Of a stretch of DNA of 56,497 bases, positions 8,615 to 17,249 are shown piece by piece. The DNA lies in the IMG/VR virus record IMGVR_UViG_3300024517_000001, positions 1 to 56,497 of that record. One strand, 5' to 3'. Positions within the stretch are counted from its first letter, which is position 1, and every line of letters starts with the position of its first letter. The DNA is from a virus. The position numbers were made by a program, and so were the translations under genes. The notes beneath the pieces were generated by a model. That model was not told the DNA's origin. It worked only from the letters and a program-made list of their open reading frames with translations, and did no database searches.

Positions 8615-9538
8615 ATGGCTATTAATAGAGCTAGTATTAGTAAAGAACTCCTACCGGGGCTAAACGCTATATTCGGTATGGAGTACGGAGAGGTTAATAA
8701 CGAGTTAGAACCACTCTATGAAATTGAAAACTCAGATCGTGCATTTGAAGAAGAAGTTCTCTTCACCAGTTTCGGGTCAGCCCCGGTAAAGGGTGAGGGA
8801 GCGTCTGTCTCGTATGATGATGCTCAGGAAAGCTATACAGCACGTTACACTGCTGAGACTGTAGCTTTGGCCTTTGCAGTTACGGAAGAAGCAATGGAGG
8901 ATAATCTTTATGATACCTTTGCTAAACTTCGGGCTAAAGGTCTTGCCAGAGCAATGGCTAATACGAAACAGGTAAAAGCTGCAAACGTATTCAACAATGG
9001 TTTCTCTGATACTATTGGTGATGGTGTTGCATTCTTCTCAGCTTCACATCCAACCGTAGGTGATGGTGTACAGAGCAACTTAATTGCTGCGTCTGATATA
9101 TCTGAAGCTACTATTGAAACCGCATTAACCAATGTACAAAAGATCAAAGATGATCGAGGTATTCTAATTGGTGCAAGTGCTGTTTCTTTGCATATCCCTG
9201 TTGACTCATGGGCAATTGCAGATAGGATCTTATCTAGTCCGGGCAACACTCAAGCGAGTGGTGGTCAGGCTGCTAATCCTAACATTAATGCAATCAATGC
9301 TACTCGTCATTTGGGTATGTTACCTGAAGGCTATCATATCAACCGAAGGTTTACTGATACGACTTCTTGGTTTGTTAAGACTGACGTACCAAACGGAACT
9401 AAAATGTTTGTACGTTCACCTCTTCAGACTAAGATGGAACCTGACTTTGATACTGGCAATCTTCGATTTAAGGCAAGGGAACGTTATAGTTTCGGTGTCT
9501 CAGATTGGCGAGGCTGGGCAGGTAGTCAAGGAACGTAA
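8615..9538 (+). CDS. Major capsid protein
   Basis: 307 residues. The opening (ASISKELLPGLNAIFGMEYG) and the helical stretch ATVALAFAVTEEAMEDN-like region (residues about 80-100, TAETVALAFAVTEEAMEDNL), followed by LARAMANTKQ, match the Mu gpT-like major head subunit pattern of the HK97 fold. It forms the icosahedral shell. It lies after scaffold and accessory genes and has a good AGGA ribosome site. A hairpin follows the stop. Fold assignment is from recognised motifs, not a structure search. Confidence 0.8.
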   Translation: MAINRASISKELLPGLNAIFGMEYGEVNNELEPLYEIENSDRAFEEEVLFTSFGSAPVKGEGASVSYDDAQESYTARYTAETVALAFAVTEEAMEDNLYDTFAKLRAKGLARAMANTKQVKAANVFNNGFSDTIGDGVAFFSASHPTVGDGVQSNLIAASDISEATIETALTNVQKIKDDRGILIGASAVSLHIPVDSWAIADRILSSPGNTQASGGQAANPNINAINATRHLGMLPEGYHINRRFTDTTSWFVKTDVPNGTKMFVRSPLQTKMEPDFDTGNLRFKARERYSFGVSDWRGWAGSQGT

Positions 9539-9549
9539 GTCTAATTGTG

Positions 9550-9573
9550 GGAGAGTACTTAAAACTACTCTCC
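9550..9573 (+). terminator. Hairpin after major capsid gene
   Basis: GGAGAGTA (9550-9557) pairs with TACTCTCC (9566-9573) around an 8-base loop (CTTAAAAC). No T-run follows, so it is more likely a 3'-end stabilising or weak attenuating hairpin than a full terminator. The loop end resembles the GTACTTAAA of the minus-arm hairpin family. Confidence 0.45.
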
Positions 9574-9593
9574 TACTACCTTAAGGAGAAACT

Positions 9594-9959
9594 ATGACTA
9601 CAAATATTAAAGTCGCACAAAATGTAAGTAGTGATGGAGCAATTATTACAGGCTTTCGTTATGTTGAGACTAATACCAGTTTAGGAGATGAAGGAACAGG
9701 TTCGAGTCCTACTCCATCAACAACCAGAGTTCTTGCCATGCATACTTATTCAACTCTTGCAGGTGAAATTGTTATTTCAGGATCGAAGCAGATTACAAAT
9801 AGGACAGCTAAAGGAACAGCTATTCGATATCGTGTAGCAGCATTAGATTCTAACGATCAATACATAGGAGATATGGGAGTAGGTGTTCACGGAATTGTAA
9901 GTGTTGCAACATCTGGAACAGGAGCAATGCTTCCAACAATTACATTATATCTGGGCTAA
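9594..9959 (+). CDS. Hypothetical structural protein
   Basis: 121 residues, beta-rich and Thr/Gly-rich (VSSDGAIITGFRYVETNTSLG; QITNRTAKGTAIRYRVAALD). Composition resembles head decoration or neck proteins. Strong AAGGAG ribosome site. Its stop is one base before the next start, so the pair is translationally coupled. Function not known. Confidence 0.65.
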   Translation: MTTNIKVAQNVSSDGAIITGFRYVETNTSLGDEGTGSSPTPSTTRVLAMHTYSTLAGEIVISGSKQITNRTAKGTAIRYRVAALDSNDQYIGDMGVGVHGIVSVATSGTGAMLPTITLYLG

Positions 9960-9960
9960 T

Positions 9961-10641
9961 ATGGTTGCATACTCATATCTTAAAACAGATGTTATTCAAA
10001 CGTCTGAGAATGAGTCTACCGAATTTGCCAGTGCAATATCTTTCTTTGTAGATCGTACAGAATTAAGACTTCTGAAGGATCTGGATGATGTTGGCCTAGA
10101 TGAATTTAGTAGCATAACTCTTAGTGTTAATAATCCTGTTGTTAGTTTAAATGATAGAGTTCATATTATTCGTAATGTGAATTACACTACCAGTGTGTCT
10201 AGTCTTAAGACAAGTTTACTACAAAGAACATTTGAGTATGCCATTGATTATTGGCCTCATGTTAGTGCTTCTGTAGGTACACCCAGATACTATTCCAGAA
10301 AAACTAATTCATCTCTTTATATAGTACCAACTCCTGCTTCTACTCTAACAGGAGAAGTACAGACAGTTTCCAGACCGTTACCTCTGTCTTCCGCTACAGG
10401 AACAAGCGTAACTACACAGAATTATTTTAGTAATTATTGTTATGATGCTCTCTTTGCAGGATGTATGGTAGAAGCTACCATGTTTATGAAAGATTGGACT
10501 ACACTTCCAGTATGGCAAGGACAATATCAAACAGCAGTAGAAGCATTACGTAATCAGGCTAGAAGGACTAGACAGGACGATATGGCAGTTGCTGCCTCAC
10601 CTGCTGGTGGTCCTGATACAGTCATCTTAAAATCTAGTTAG
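9961..10641 (+). CDS. Probable head-tail adaptor protein 1
   Basis: 226 residues from the ATG at 9961, one base after the previous stop (an upstream ATG at 9901 lies inside that gene). The N-terminal part (STEFASAISFFVDRTELRLL, then KDLDDVGLDEF) and the helical C-terminal part with Trp residues (FMKDWTTLPVWQGQYQTAVE) match the general build of podovirus neck proteins: a helix bundle with a beta insertion. A second protein of the same general type is encoded at 14014-14691. Assigned from architecture and position. Confidence 0.55.
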   Translation: MVAYSYLKTDVIQTSENESTEFASAISFFVDRTELRLLKDLDDVGLDEFSSITLSVNNPVVSLNDRVHIIRNVNYTTSVSSLKTSLLQRTFEYAIDYWPHVSASVGTPRYYSRKTNSSLYIVPTPASTLTGEVQTVSRPLPLSSATGTSVTTQNYFSNYCYDALFAGCMVEATMFMKDWTTLPVWQGQYQTAVEALRNQARRTRQDDMAVAASPAGGPDTVILKSS

Positions 10642-10652
10642 GGAGAAAATCA

Positions 10653-11216
10653 ATGGCAAAGTCAAAAATTTTTAGAGATATAGTAAAAGGTGCTAAACAG
10701 ATGGCAGGAGCAGGAGATATGTCAGATGCACCAAGATATCAAAAAGGACGCAAGGCAGGAGCAGATATTGATTCTGGTATATCTCCTAAAGAAAGTGCTA
10801 AATTAGCTAGAAAAAAACAACAAATCGCTAGAGCAAAGGTACGAGCAAGAGGTGGTAAAAAAGCTCTTCAAATAGAATGGGATGATCTTACACCTTCAGC
10901 TAAAAGAGCAGAAAAAAAGAAATTTATGGAAGGTAAGGAAACTCCTTTTGATTCTATTATAAAAGAAAAACAACCAAAGAAAAGAAAACCAGTACAAAAA
11001 GTTTCTCAAAAGGAAGCGAATGAAGCAGCTATGAAAGAAGCAGAGAAAGCATTAGGTCTTAAAGGTGGTGGAATGACCAGACAAGGTTTATATCCAGCAG
11101 AAATGGCAAGAGCAGGTACAATGTCTCAGGCTAGGCGTAAGAGGTATATGAAGAAAGGTGGGAAAATTACCTATCGTATGACAGGCGGTCAGGTAGTAGA
11201 TCACGGCTATGATTAA
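10653..11216 (+). CDS. Lys-rich, Gly-tailed virion-region protein
   Basis: 187 residues, strongly basic with many Lys/Arg/Ala, then a C-terminal KKGGKITYRMTGGQVVDHGY signature. It opens a run of four basic genes (10653-13092). Possible roles are DNA condensation in the head or an internal protein; I see no enzyme motif. AGGGAGA ribosome site before the ATG. Confidence 0.65.
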   Translation: MAKSKIFRDIVKGAKQMAGAGDMSDAPRYQKGRKAGADIDSGISPKESAKLARKKQQIARAKVRARGGKKALQIEWDDLTPSAKRAEKKKFMEGKETPFDSIIKEKQPKKRKPVQKVSQKEANEAAMKEAEKALGLKGGGMTRQGLYPAEMARAGTMSQARRKRYMKKGGKITYRMTGGQVVDHGYD

Positions 11217-11448
11217 TAGATCAAGCATAAGGCAACAGATTATGAAACCGGGAAAGAAAAAGAAATTAAATATCAAGAAGGCTATTAAGAAACCGGGAGC
11301 ATTACGTGCATCCCTTGGTATTAAGAAGGGAAAGACTATCCCTAAGTCAGTTTTAAATAGGGCAGCAAAAGCTCCCGGTAAATTAGGACAAAGAGCTAGG
11401 TTTGCCAAAACATTAAAGAAATTACGGAAGAAGAAGAGGAGAGCTTAA
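11209..11448 (+). CDS. Very basic small protein
   Basis: 79 residues, about a third Lys/Arg (KPGKKKKLNIKKAIKKPG; KLGQRARFAKTLKKLRKKK). It overlaps the previous gene by 8 bases. The ATG at 11242 is an alternative start, with AAGG nine bases before it. Composition suggests nucleic-acid binding or an internal head protein. No family recognised. Confidence 0.6.
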   Translation: MINRSSIRQQIMKPGKKKKLNIKKAIKKPGALRASLGIKKGKTIPKSVLNRAAKAPGKLGQRARFAKTLKKLRKKKRRA

Positions 11449-11449
11449 A

Positions 11450-11659
11450 ATGGGATTAGGACCACATACATTATTGGAACGTCCACCAAAATTAGACAAG
11501 ATACTTGGTAAGCCTACTGGACAAGGATTTGGTGCAGCCAGAAAAGGACCATCTATTGTTGGGAAACCACACGATGTCGTTGTAGATGAAGCTTATCCGC
11601 AAGGTAAGTCTTTTGAAATAGCTCCTACTGGTAAAGTAGATACTTACGGGGAGGCTTAA
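11450..11659 (+). CDS. Small hypothetical protein
   Basis: 69 residues, rich in Gly, Lys and Pro (HTLLERPPKLDKILGKPTGQ, then GFGAARKGPSIVGKPHDVVV). Starts one base after the previous stop with a GAGGAGAG ribosome site inside that gene. No predicted membrane segment. Function unknown; expected to be co-expressed with the basic proteins around it. Confidence 0.6.
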   Translation: MGLGPHTLLERPPKLDKILGKPTGQGFGAARKGPSIVGKPHDVVVDEAYPQGKSFEIAPTGKVDTYGEA

Positions 11660-11661
11660 TT

Positions 11662-13092
11662 ATGAGTGTTGTACGAGGTTTAACTGACTTAACTAAGAAA
11701 GCTTTAGGTAAAAGAGGAAGATTATCTAAAGCTGAAAAAGCAGCTATAACAAAAGCAGCTAATAAAAATAATATGTCTCCTACTGAATTTAGGAAAGCTG
11801 CTAAAGTAGAATTAAAAACTCCTACTGCTGCTCCTGCAACGACTAAGAAAAAGACTTATCCTTCTTTAGAAAGTTTAGGTAAGGGCAAAGCTAAACCTAC
11901 TCCTACAGCAAAAGATCAAGGTTCAACAAAAGGTTTAACTCGAAAACAAAAAGCACAAAGAAAAAGCCTTATAAAAAGATCTGAAGTAGATGAAAGAAAA
12001 GCTAAATTACAAAGAGAAGGTGTAGTTCTTAAAGGTGAAGAACCTGATCGTATTAAATTAACTGCTGGAGGAAGCTATGTTCTTCCTTCTAAAGAACAGA
12101 TTGATCCAAAGATTAGAAATTATTCTAAAAGACGCATTCGTGAGTTAATTAAAACTGGTCAAGCTAAAATGGTTGTAGATAAAAAAGGTAAACGTAGTAT
12201 TAAAACTACAGGTAAGTTTGCTTCTCCTCAATCAATGGTAGCTGAAGAAATGGGATTAGGTAGTAGAGGAGCTTTACCTACAGCAGAAGAAGCTAGGGCA
12301 TTAGGATTGACTGTTAGAAAGGGGGGTGGTATGGTAAAAGCTAAAGGGGGTAAGTTTATTAAAGGTTTAATAAGTAAAGTAAAGAAGGCTGTAAGTCCTA
12401 AAAAGAAAGCTGTAAAGAAACCTGTAGTAGCAAAGAAACCTGTAGTAGCTAAAAATAAACATGAAGAAGCTATAGCTTTTAATAAGGAGAGCCAAGATTA
12501 TTTTAGAGCTACAGGAAAAGTCCTTCCAGCATCTAAGGTGAGGGAGCGTCTGTTACGAAAGAAACCTGTAAAGAAACCTGTAAAGAAACCTGTAAAGAAA
12601 CCTACTGGTATTCGGAGAAAACTACAAGGAAAATCTGCTACAGATATTCATAAGGCTTATACAATTCCACAAATAAATCAGATGAAGAAAAATCTTGGAC
12701 AAGCTGGAACTCCTGACTCAAAACTTATTAATAGGCTTAATAAGGCACTTGCTGTTCGTAAAAAAGTAACTAAGAAACCAAAGACAAAAGAATTTGATTG
12801 GAAGGAAGCTGGTTATACAGAAAATGAATGGAGAGATGTATTAGGATTAACAAGAAAAGATCCTGAAACTGGAATGATGGTTCACCATAAAGGTGGTGGT
12901 AAAGTAGGTAAGAAAAAACAAGGTTATAAAGCCCGGAAAGATGAATCGATTGCGATGAGGGTCAAGAAGAAAAGGACCAAGAAACAACTTAAAGCAAGTC
13001 GAAATGAATCCTATGGTAAGCCCGGTAAGGGTAAAGGTAAAGGAAAGATAAATCGTTCTGGATCTTCTTTAGTTGCTTCCTCTTACGATTAA
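11662..13092 (+). CDS. Histone H1-like Lys/Pro/Ala-rich protein
   Basis: 476 residues, extremely Lys-rich. It contains tandem KKPV repeats encoded at about 12555-12605 and a related AVKKPVVAKKPVVAK tract near 12400-12455. A Gly-rich patch (GGGMVKAKGGKFIKGL) precedes these. The repeats resemble the C-terminal tails of histone H1 and of bacterial H1-like proteins, which neutralise DNA charge. I infer a role in DNA condensation or as an internal head protein; low-complexity sequence makes homology unreliable. Confidence 0.6.
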   Translation: MSVVRGLTDLTKKALGKRGRLSKAEKAAITKAANKNNMSPTEFRKAAKVELKTPTAAPATTKKKTYPSLESLGKGKAKPTPTAKDQGSTKGLTRKQKAQRKSLIKRSEVDERKAKLQREGVVLKGEEPDRIKLTAGGSYVLPSKEQIDPKIRNYSKRRIRELIKTGQAKMVVDKKGKRSIKTTGKFASPQSMVAEEMGLGSRGALPTAEEARALGLTVRKGGGMVKAKGGKFIKGLISKVKKAVSPKKKAVKKPVVAKKPVVAKNKHEEAIAFNKESQDYFRATGKVLPASKVRERLLRKKPVKKPVKKPVKKPTGIRRKLQGKSATDIHKAYTIPQINQMKKNLGQAGTPDSKLINRLNKALAVRKKVTKKPKTKEFDWKEAGYTENEWRDVLGLTRKDPETGMMVHHKGGGKVGKKKQGYKARKDESIAMRVKKKRTKKQLKASRNESYGKPGKGKGKGKINRSGSSLVASSYD

Positions 13093-13267
13093 TAAAGAAC
13101 TTTACGAGAAGTCTGTTAGAGAAGGTCTTGATGATTATTCATTAATAGACTATAGTATTTCTAAACCAAAAGAAGAAGATTACAAAACTTTTAATGAATA
13201 TTTTCAAGATCTTTCTAATTATATATGTTTAAAATTTAGGTATACTTATGGCAGTAAAGCAGAATAG
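13073..13267 (+). CDS. Small acidic hypothetical protein (TTG start)
   Basis: 64 residues if translation starts at the TTG at 13073, which overlaps the previous gene by 20 bases; there is no ATG and no clear ribosome site. The body (KSVREGLDDYSLIDYSISKP, then EEDYKTFNEYFQDLSNYI) looks like real protein, rich in Asp, Tyr and Lys. It ends 8 bases before the next ATG. Moderately uncertain. Confidence 0.45.
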   Translation: MLPLTINKELYEKSVREGLDDYSLIDYSISKPKEEDYKTFNEYFQDLSNYICLKFRYTYGSKAE

Positions 13268-13275
13268 GAGATACT

Positions 13276-13473
13276 ATGATTGATTATAAACATTTAAAAG
13301 ATGTTAAATTAAATTACATTAAACATCTTAGGTTTACATGGTTTGAAAGTATCAGAGGAATGTTGGTAATGATAGGATTAATAATACATGGCATATTCCC
13401 TTTTATTCTTACCAATATGTTTTCCTCTTATATTAAAAATGCTGAAATAAGAATTAAAGAAATTGGTACATAG
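13276..13473 (+). CDS. Small membrane protein, DUF6356-like
   Basis: 65 residues with one strong membrane segment (GMLVMIGLIIHGIFPFILT, about 28-46) flanked by basic helices. The pattern of a HLRF motif before the membrane helix, with HGIFPFILT after it, reminds me of the DUF6356 family of small bacterial inner-membrane proteins; this is recollection, not a search. AGGAG ribosome site six bases before the ATG. Its setting among virion genes is unusual. Confidence 0.6.
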   Translation: MIDYKHLKDVKLNYIKHLRFTWFESIRGMLVMIGLIIHGIFPFILTNMFSSYIKNAEIRIKEIGT

Positions 13474-13478
13474 AGAAA

Positions 13479-13631
13479 GTGGAAACGATAAGTCATGTTT
13501 GCATACATTGCGAACACCCCTGTCATTGCGATATGATGTGTTCTTTTCATGAAGATGGTAAAATATGTAAATGTGATGAATGTAATTGCAGACCTTCTGA
13601 TTGGGGCGCACCTACAGAATATATGGAATAG
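13479..13631 (+). CDS. Cys-rich microprotein
   Basis: 50 residues from a GTG at 13479, 5 bases after the previous stop. It has nine Cys in a C-x2-C-x3-C-x-C-x3-C-x8-C-x-C-x2-C-x-C array plus His residues, which looks like a metal (zinc or Fe-S) binding knuckle. The ribosome site is weak (AGAGA). The reading frame exactly fills the gap between two genes and the Cys spacing would be unlikely by chance. Function unknown. Confidence 0.55.
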   Translation: METISHVCIHCEHPCHCDMMCSFHEDGKICKCDECNCRPSDWGAPTEYME

Positions 13632-13643
13632 AAAGGAAGTAAT

Positions 13644-14012
13644 ATGACACATCCCTTTCCTAAAGTTTGGGATAATGAATTACCAGATGGTATGATGTCT
13701 GATTCGGAGACTATGAACTTTTGTCTTGATTCTAATGGTGAGTGGGAAGAAAGCAAAAAGTATACAACTATTGGCAGTACAGTAGATGCTAAAGGAACTA
13801 TAACATCCCCAGATAATTATATGTGGGAGGTTAAGTGTTCTTCAGATACAGATCCTGAATGGGAAAAAGAATATGATAACGTACCTACTGGACAGGAAGT
13901 AGATTTTGATATTCATACAATGCTTGGAACGACAAAAGTTACTTTGAAAATCTATTCAATGAATGGATCTGCTGATGCAGGTGTATGCGGAACAGTTAAA
14001 TTGAGTACATAA
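13644..14012 (+). CDS. Hypothetical beta-rich protein
   Basis: 122 residues, acidic, with aromatic residues (MTHPFPKVWDNELPDGMMSD; WEESKKYTTIGSTV; MWEVKCSSDTDPEWE). Predicted all-beta with no membrane segment. GGAAG ribosome site. It starts 12 bases after the Cys-rich gene and ends one base before the adaptor gene. No family recognised. Confidence 0.65.
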   Translation: MTHPFPKVWDNELPDGMMSDSETMNFCLDSNGEWEESKKYTTIGSTVDAKGTITSPDNYMWEVKCSSDTDPEWEKEYDNVPTGQEVDFDIHTMLGTTKVTLKIYSMNGSADAGVCGTVKLST

Positions 14013-14013
14013 T

Positions 14014-14691
14014 ATGGCAGTATCAGGTACATATAACTTTAATCTGGATATAGACGAGATAATCCAAGAAGCTACCGAAATGATTGGTGGTGAAAATACA
14101 CTAGGACATACTCCAGCTACAGCCAGACGTTCTATTAACCTGATGCTGAGAGATTGGCAGAATAGAGGTGTTCTTCTCTGGACAACAAGTACTACGGCTG
14201 TTACAGTAGCTGCTTCCGTAGCCGACTATTCTTTAAGTAGTTCTACAATTAATGTTTTGGAAGCTACAACTCGCAGAGATAATACGGATATTAAAATTAC
14301 CAGAATTACTCCTGAAGAATACTTACTTATCCCAGCAAAAACTCAGACAGGAAGAGCTTCCCAGTATAGTATAAGGAGAGGGAGAGATAATCCTGTCATG
14401 TCTATATGGCCTATACCAGAAAATTCTACTGATATTCTTAGGATGGAAATTGTAAGTGAACTAGAAGATGTAAATAAATCTGCTATACAGAATGCAGATA
14501 CCCCTAAAAGATTTTTACCTGCACTTACCTGTGGTCTGGCTTATTACTTATCTATGAAAAGGCCGGGAGTAGAAGCTACTAAAACTGCAATGTTAAAGGC
14601 AAACTATGAGGAGATATTAGGAAGGGCAATGGAAGAAGACAGAGAAAGAGCTAGTATTTATCTTCTGCCCAGACTGACATTTTATAATTAG
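14014..14691 (+). CDS. Head-tail adaptor protein 2 (P22 gp4 / T7 gp11 type)
   Basis: 225 residues. The N-terminal helices (IDEIIQEATEMIGGENTLGH, then ATARRSINLMLRDWQNRGVL) followed by a beta insertion and the C-terminal ALTCGLAYYLSMKRP helix form the usual podovirus adaptor that docks beneath the portal. The pattern of a RxSxNLMLxxWxNRG motif is frequent in this family. It lies just before fibre and nozzle genes. Confidence 0.75.
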   Translation: MAVSGTYNFNLDIDEIIQEATEMIGGENTLGHTPATARRSINLMLRDWQNRGVLLWTTSTTAVTVAASVADYSLSSSTINVLEATTRRDNTDIKITRITPEEYLLIPAKTQTGRASQYSIRRGRDNPVMSIWPIPENSTDILRMEIVSELEDVNKSAIQNADTPKRFLPALTCGLAYYLSMKRPGVEATKTAMLKANYEEILGRAMEEDRERASIYLLPRLTFYN

Positions 14692-14706
14692 AGGAACTAG
14701 AGTTCT

Positions 14707-14982
14707 ATGGCAACACAACGAAGAGCATTAGCAATGTGTGATACATGTGGGTTTGTTTATCCGCATAGAGTCATGAGACTGAATAGTTATGGAATGTTGG
14801 TATGCCCTCAAGACTTTGAAGGACAATATGATTTAAAGAATAATCCTCAGAATAAAATACCAAGAGTAAAAGATAACCCTGCTATTAGAAATCCCAGACC
14901 AGACACTGGCGGCAGAAGTATTGCATGGAATAATGCTTCCACTAAATGGGATGAGACAGAAAGGCTTTGGCAACAGATATGA
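14707..14982 (+). CDS. Zinc-ribbon-like tail-region protein
   Basis: 91 residues. CDTCGFVY near the start and a single Cys in MLVCPQDF about 22 residues later form a three-Cys, ribbon-like knuckle (CxxC...C). The remainder is basic and Pro/Asn-rich. Small proteins of this sort sit between adaptor and tail genes in many podoviruses and in GTA-like clusters. Overlaps the next gene by 4 bases (ATGA). Confidence 0.6.
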   Translation: MATQRRALAMCDTCGFVYPHRVMRLNSYGMLVCPQDFEGQYDLKNNPQNKIPRVKDNPAIRNPRPDTGGRSIAWNNASTKWDETERLWQQI

Positions 14983-16538
14983 CAGATTTAACAGGAACAC
15001 TAATATCCAATACCTATAAGGATTTACTACAGGTTAACTCCAGTGCATCTAATGGGGGAATTACAACTTCTCTGACTAATATACAATCAGGTAATGGAGT
15101 TAATACAGCATTAAAACTTGCTACTAATCAAGCAAAGATAGATGGAAACTTAGAAGTAGCAGGTACAGTATGTGCATCCACATATTACGGAGATGGGTCT
15201 AATCTTACAGGTGTTTCGGGTGTTGTAGGAGGTAATATATGTGTAGGGAATGCCTCAGTTGTTGGTAATCTTTATGTAAGCGGAACAACAAGTATTACTG
15301 GTGCTACGGTTCTACATTCTACTGCAACTGTAAGTGGAGCTACTGGCTTTCTAGGAACAGTAAGAGTATCTGGAGCTACTTCTTTAGAAGCGGCTGTTGT
15401 TATGAAAGATACAGCAACTGTAAGTGGGGCTGCTGGATTTCTAAGCACAGTTAGAGTTAGTGGTAATACAACTATTGGAGGTACTCTGGATGTACTTGGG
15501 AATGTATGTCTGGGAGGAAATGTAACTGTAAAAGGAGATGTACATGTAAGCAGTAAAGTATGTGCTAGTGCTTTCTTCGGAGATGGTTCAAATATTACAG
15601 GTATTCCAATTAGTGGAAATATATCAGTAGGTAATGCTACCATAGCTGGTAATCTTTATGTGAGTGGGACAACAAGTATTACAGGAGCAGCAGTTCTTAA
15701 ATCTACAGCTACTGTATCAGGTAATGTAGGATTTCTTGGAACAGCTAGAGTAGCTGGAGCTACTTCTCTTGAAGGTGCTGTAGTAATGACTGATACTGCC
15801 ACTATTACTGGTAACTCAGGTTTTCTGGGAACTCTTAGAGTATCTGGGGCTACTAGTCTGGAGGCGGCTGTAGTAATGTCTGATACTGCTACTGTATCTG
15901 GAGCAGCAGGATTTCTGGGAACAGTCCGGGTAAGCGGTAATACGACTATTGGAGGTACACTTGATGTATTAGGAAACGTATGTCTGGGAGGTAATGTAAC
16001 CGTAAAGGGTGATGTTCATGTAAGTAGCAAGGTTTGTGCTTCTGCTTTCTTCGGAGACGGGTCTAATATAACTGGAGTCCCTGTAGCAGGTAATATCTCA
16101 GTAGGTAATGCTACCATAGGAGGAAACCTATATGTAGCAGGAACAGCCACTGTATCAGGTAATGCGGCATTCTTGGGACAAATAGCTCTCTCTAAATCAG
16201 CAGCAGCTTCTGTACATGCAACAGCAATAGATGGAATAACTTCTGTATCCCTTAATTTTGGAACAGCACAGAATTTTCTGACTACGGTTACAGCAGCACA
16301 TACAATGGCACAACCAACAAATGCTAGAGTAGGACAAACAGGAAGTATCTTTTTTGTACAGTCAGGAGGAAGTGGAACTCTCTCTTGGAATGCTGCTTGG
16401 AAATTCCCAGCAGCTACTGATCCAACTTTCTCTACTTCTAATGGAGCAGTAGATAGACTCGATTATATAGTTGCATCAGTATCAAGTGATGGTGCTGGTG
16501 ATAACATTCAGGCAATCTTATCACAGGAGTATGGTTAA
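14979..16538 (+). CDS. Repetitive tail fibre protein
   Basis: 519 residues from the ATG at 14979, overlapping the previous stop. The protein is built of beta-rich units with VSGATG, GNLYVSGT and DGSNITG motifs, as in trimeric fibre shafts. A 65-residue block is duplicated (nt 15408-15602 and 15882-16076). The last 90 residues (ARVGQTGSIFFVQSGGSGTL, then SWNAAWKF) match the end of the 18127-19089 fibre protein, a shared C-terminal domain likely to face the host receptor or attach to the particle. Confidence 0.8.
   Translation: MTDLTGTLISNTYKDLLQVNSSASNGGITTSLTNIQSGNGVNTALKLATNQAKIDGNLEVAGTVCASTYYGDGSNLTGVSGVVGGNICVGNASVVGNLYVSGTTSITGATVLHSTATVSGATGFLGTVRVSGATSLEAAVVMKDTATVSGAAGFLSTVRVSGNTTIGGTLDVLGNVCLGGNVTVKGDVHVSSKVCASAFFGDGSNITGIPISGNISVGNATIAGNLYVSGTTSITGAAVLKSTATVSGNVGFLGTARVAGATSLEGAVVMTDTATITGNSGFLGTLRVSGATSLEAAVVMSDTATVSGAAGFLGTVRVSGNTTIGGTLDVLGNVCLGGNVTVKGDVHVSSKVCASAFFGDGSNITGVPVAGNISVGNATIGGNLYVAGTATVSGNAAFLGQIALSKSAAASVHATAIDGITSVSLNFGTAQNFLTTVTAAHTMAQPTNARVGQTGSIFFVQSGGSGTLSWNAAWKFPAATDPTFSTSNGAVDRLDYIVASVSSDGAGDNIQAILSQEYG
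15408..16076 (+). repeat. Duplicated 195-bp block inside fibre gene
   Basis: The block 15408-15602 is repeated in frame at 15882-16076 (65 codons). The protein sequence is almost unchanged (VKGDVHVSSKVCASAFFGDG in both) while third positions differ, so the duplication is old and kept by selection, or repaired by recombination. Shorter units between them have the same motif. Confidence 0.8.
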
Positions 16539-16540
16539 AA

Positions 16541-17221
16541 ATGTTTCAGAATAATTTGTTAATGGCAGCGGCTAGTACTATTGCTGCTCCTGCTACAGCG
16601 ACATTTACACAAAGTTCAACAAATGCAGTAGCAGGGAATACATCGTATACTTTTACATCACAGGATTTTGGTACTGCTAAGACAGATCGAAAAATTATTG
16701 TAGCTGTAAATCTGGCAACTAACAGCGGTGCGTCTGGGGCTATTTCAGGTATGACGATTGGTGGGGTGACAGCATCTTTAATTAAATTCCAAGCGAATGC
16801 TGCTCAAGGAGGTTACTCTTCTGAAATGTGGCAAGCTGCGGTTCCTACTGGTACTAGTGGAACAGTGGCTTTTACACTATCTGCGGCTGGTTATCGACTT
16901 GGCATTGGTATCTATGCTTGTTATGGAGCTGCTGCCTCTGCTAACGACACTGATGGCGATGGTTCAAGCGATCCCATGACAACCACAATCGATTGTCCTG
17001 CAAATGGTTTTGTTATTGCTGCTGCTCAGTTCAATACTGCCACTGGAGTAACAGCTTGGACGGGTGTTGACGATGATTACTATGATGCAATTACCGAACA
17101 AAATTCAGCGGGAGCCAGTAAAGAATATTCTACAGTGCAGTCGGGGATAACAATTACCTGTGATCCGAATGCTAGTACGAATCGATTCGCAATGTCTGTC
17201 TGTTCATTTGGACCTGCATAA
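16541..17221 (+). CDS. Probable tail fibre or receptor-binding protein
   Basis: 226 residues, Ala/Ser/Thr-rich and predicted all beta. The motif FTSQDFGTAKTDRKIIVAVN and the repeated Ser/Thr pattern recall short beta-sandwich domains on marine phage fibres. It follows a fibre gene by 2 bases and has no good ribosome site of its own, suggesting translational coupling. Assigned by composition and position. Confidence 0.6.
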   Translation: MFQNNLLMAAASTIAAPATATFTQSSTNAVAGNTSYTFTSQDFGTAKTDRKIIVAVNLATNSGASGAISGMTIGGVTASLIKFQANAAQGGYSSEMWQAAVPTGTSGTVAFTLSAAGYRLGIGIYACYGAAASANDTDGDGSSDPMTTTIDCPANGFVIAAAQFNTATGVTAWTGVDDDYYDAITEQNSAGASKEYSTVQSGITITCDPNASTNRFAMSVCSFGPA

Positions 17222-17249
17222 TTTGAATTATCTTAATAGGAGAATATAA

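Noticed and set aside
9168-9584. 138-residue plus-strand frame inside the major capsid gene
   Set aside because: It overlaps the capsid gene in another frame, is Leu-rich as expected for a shadow, and has no ribosome site.
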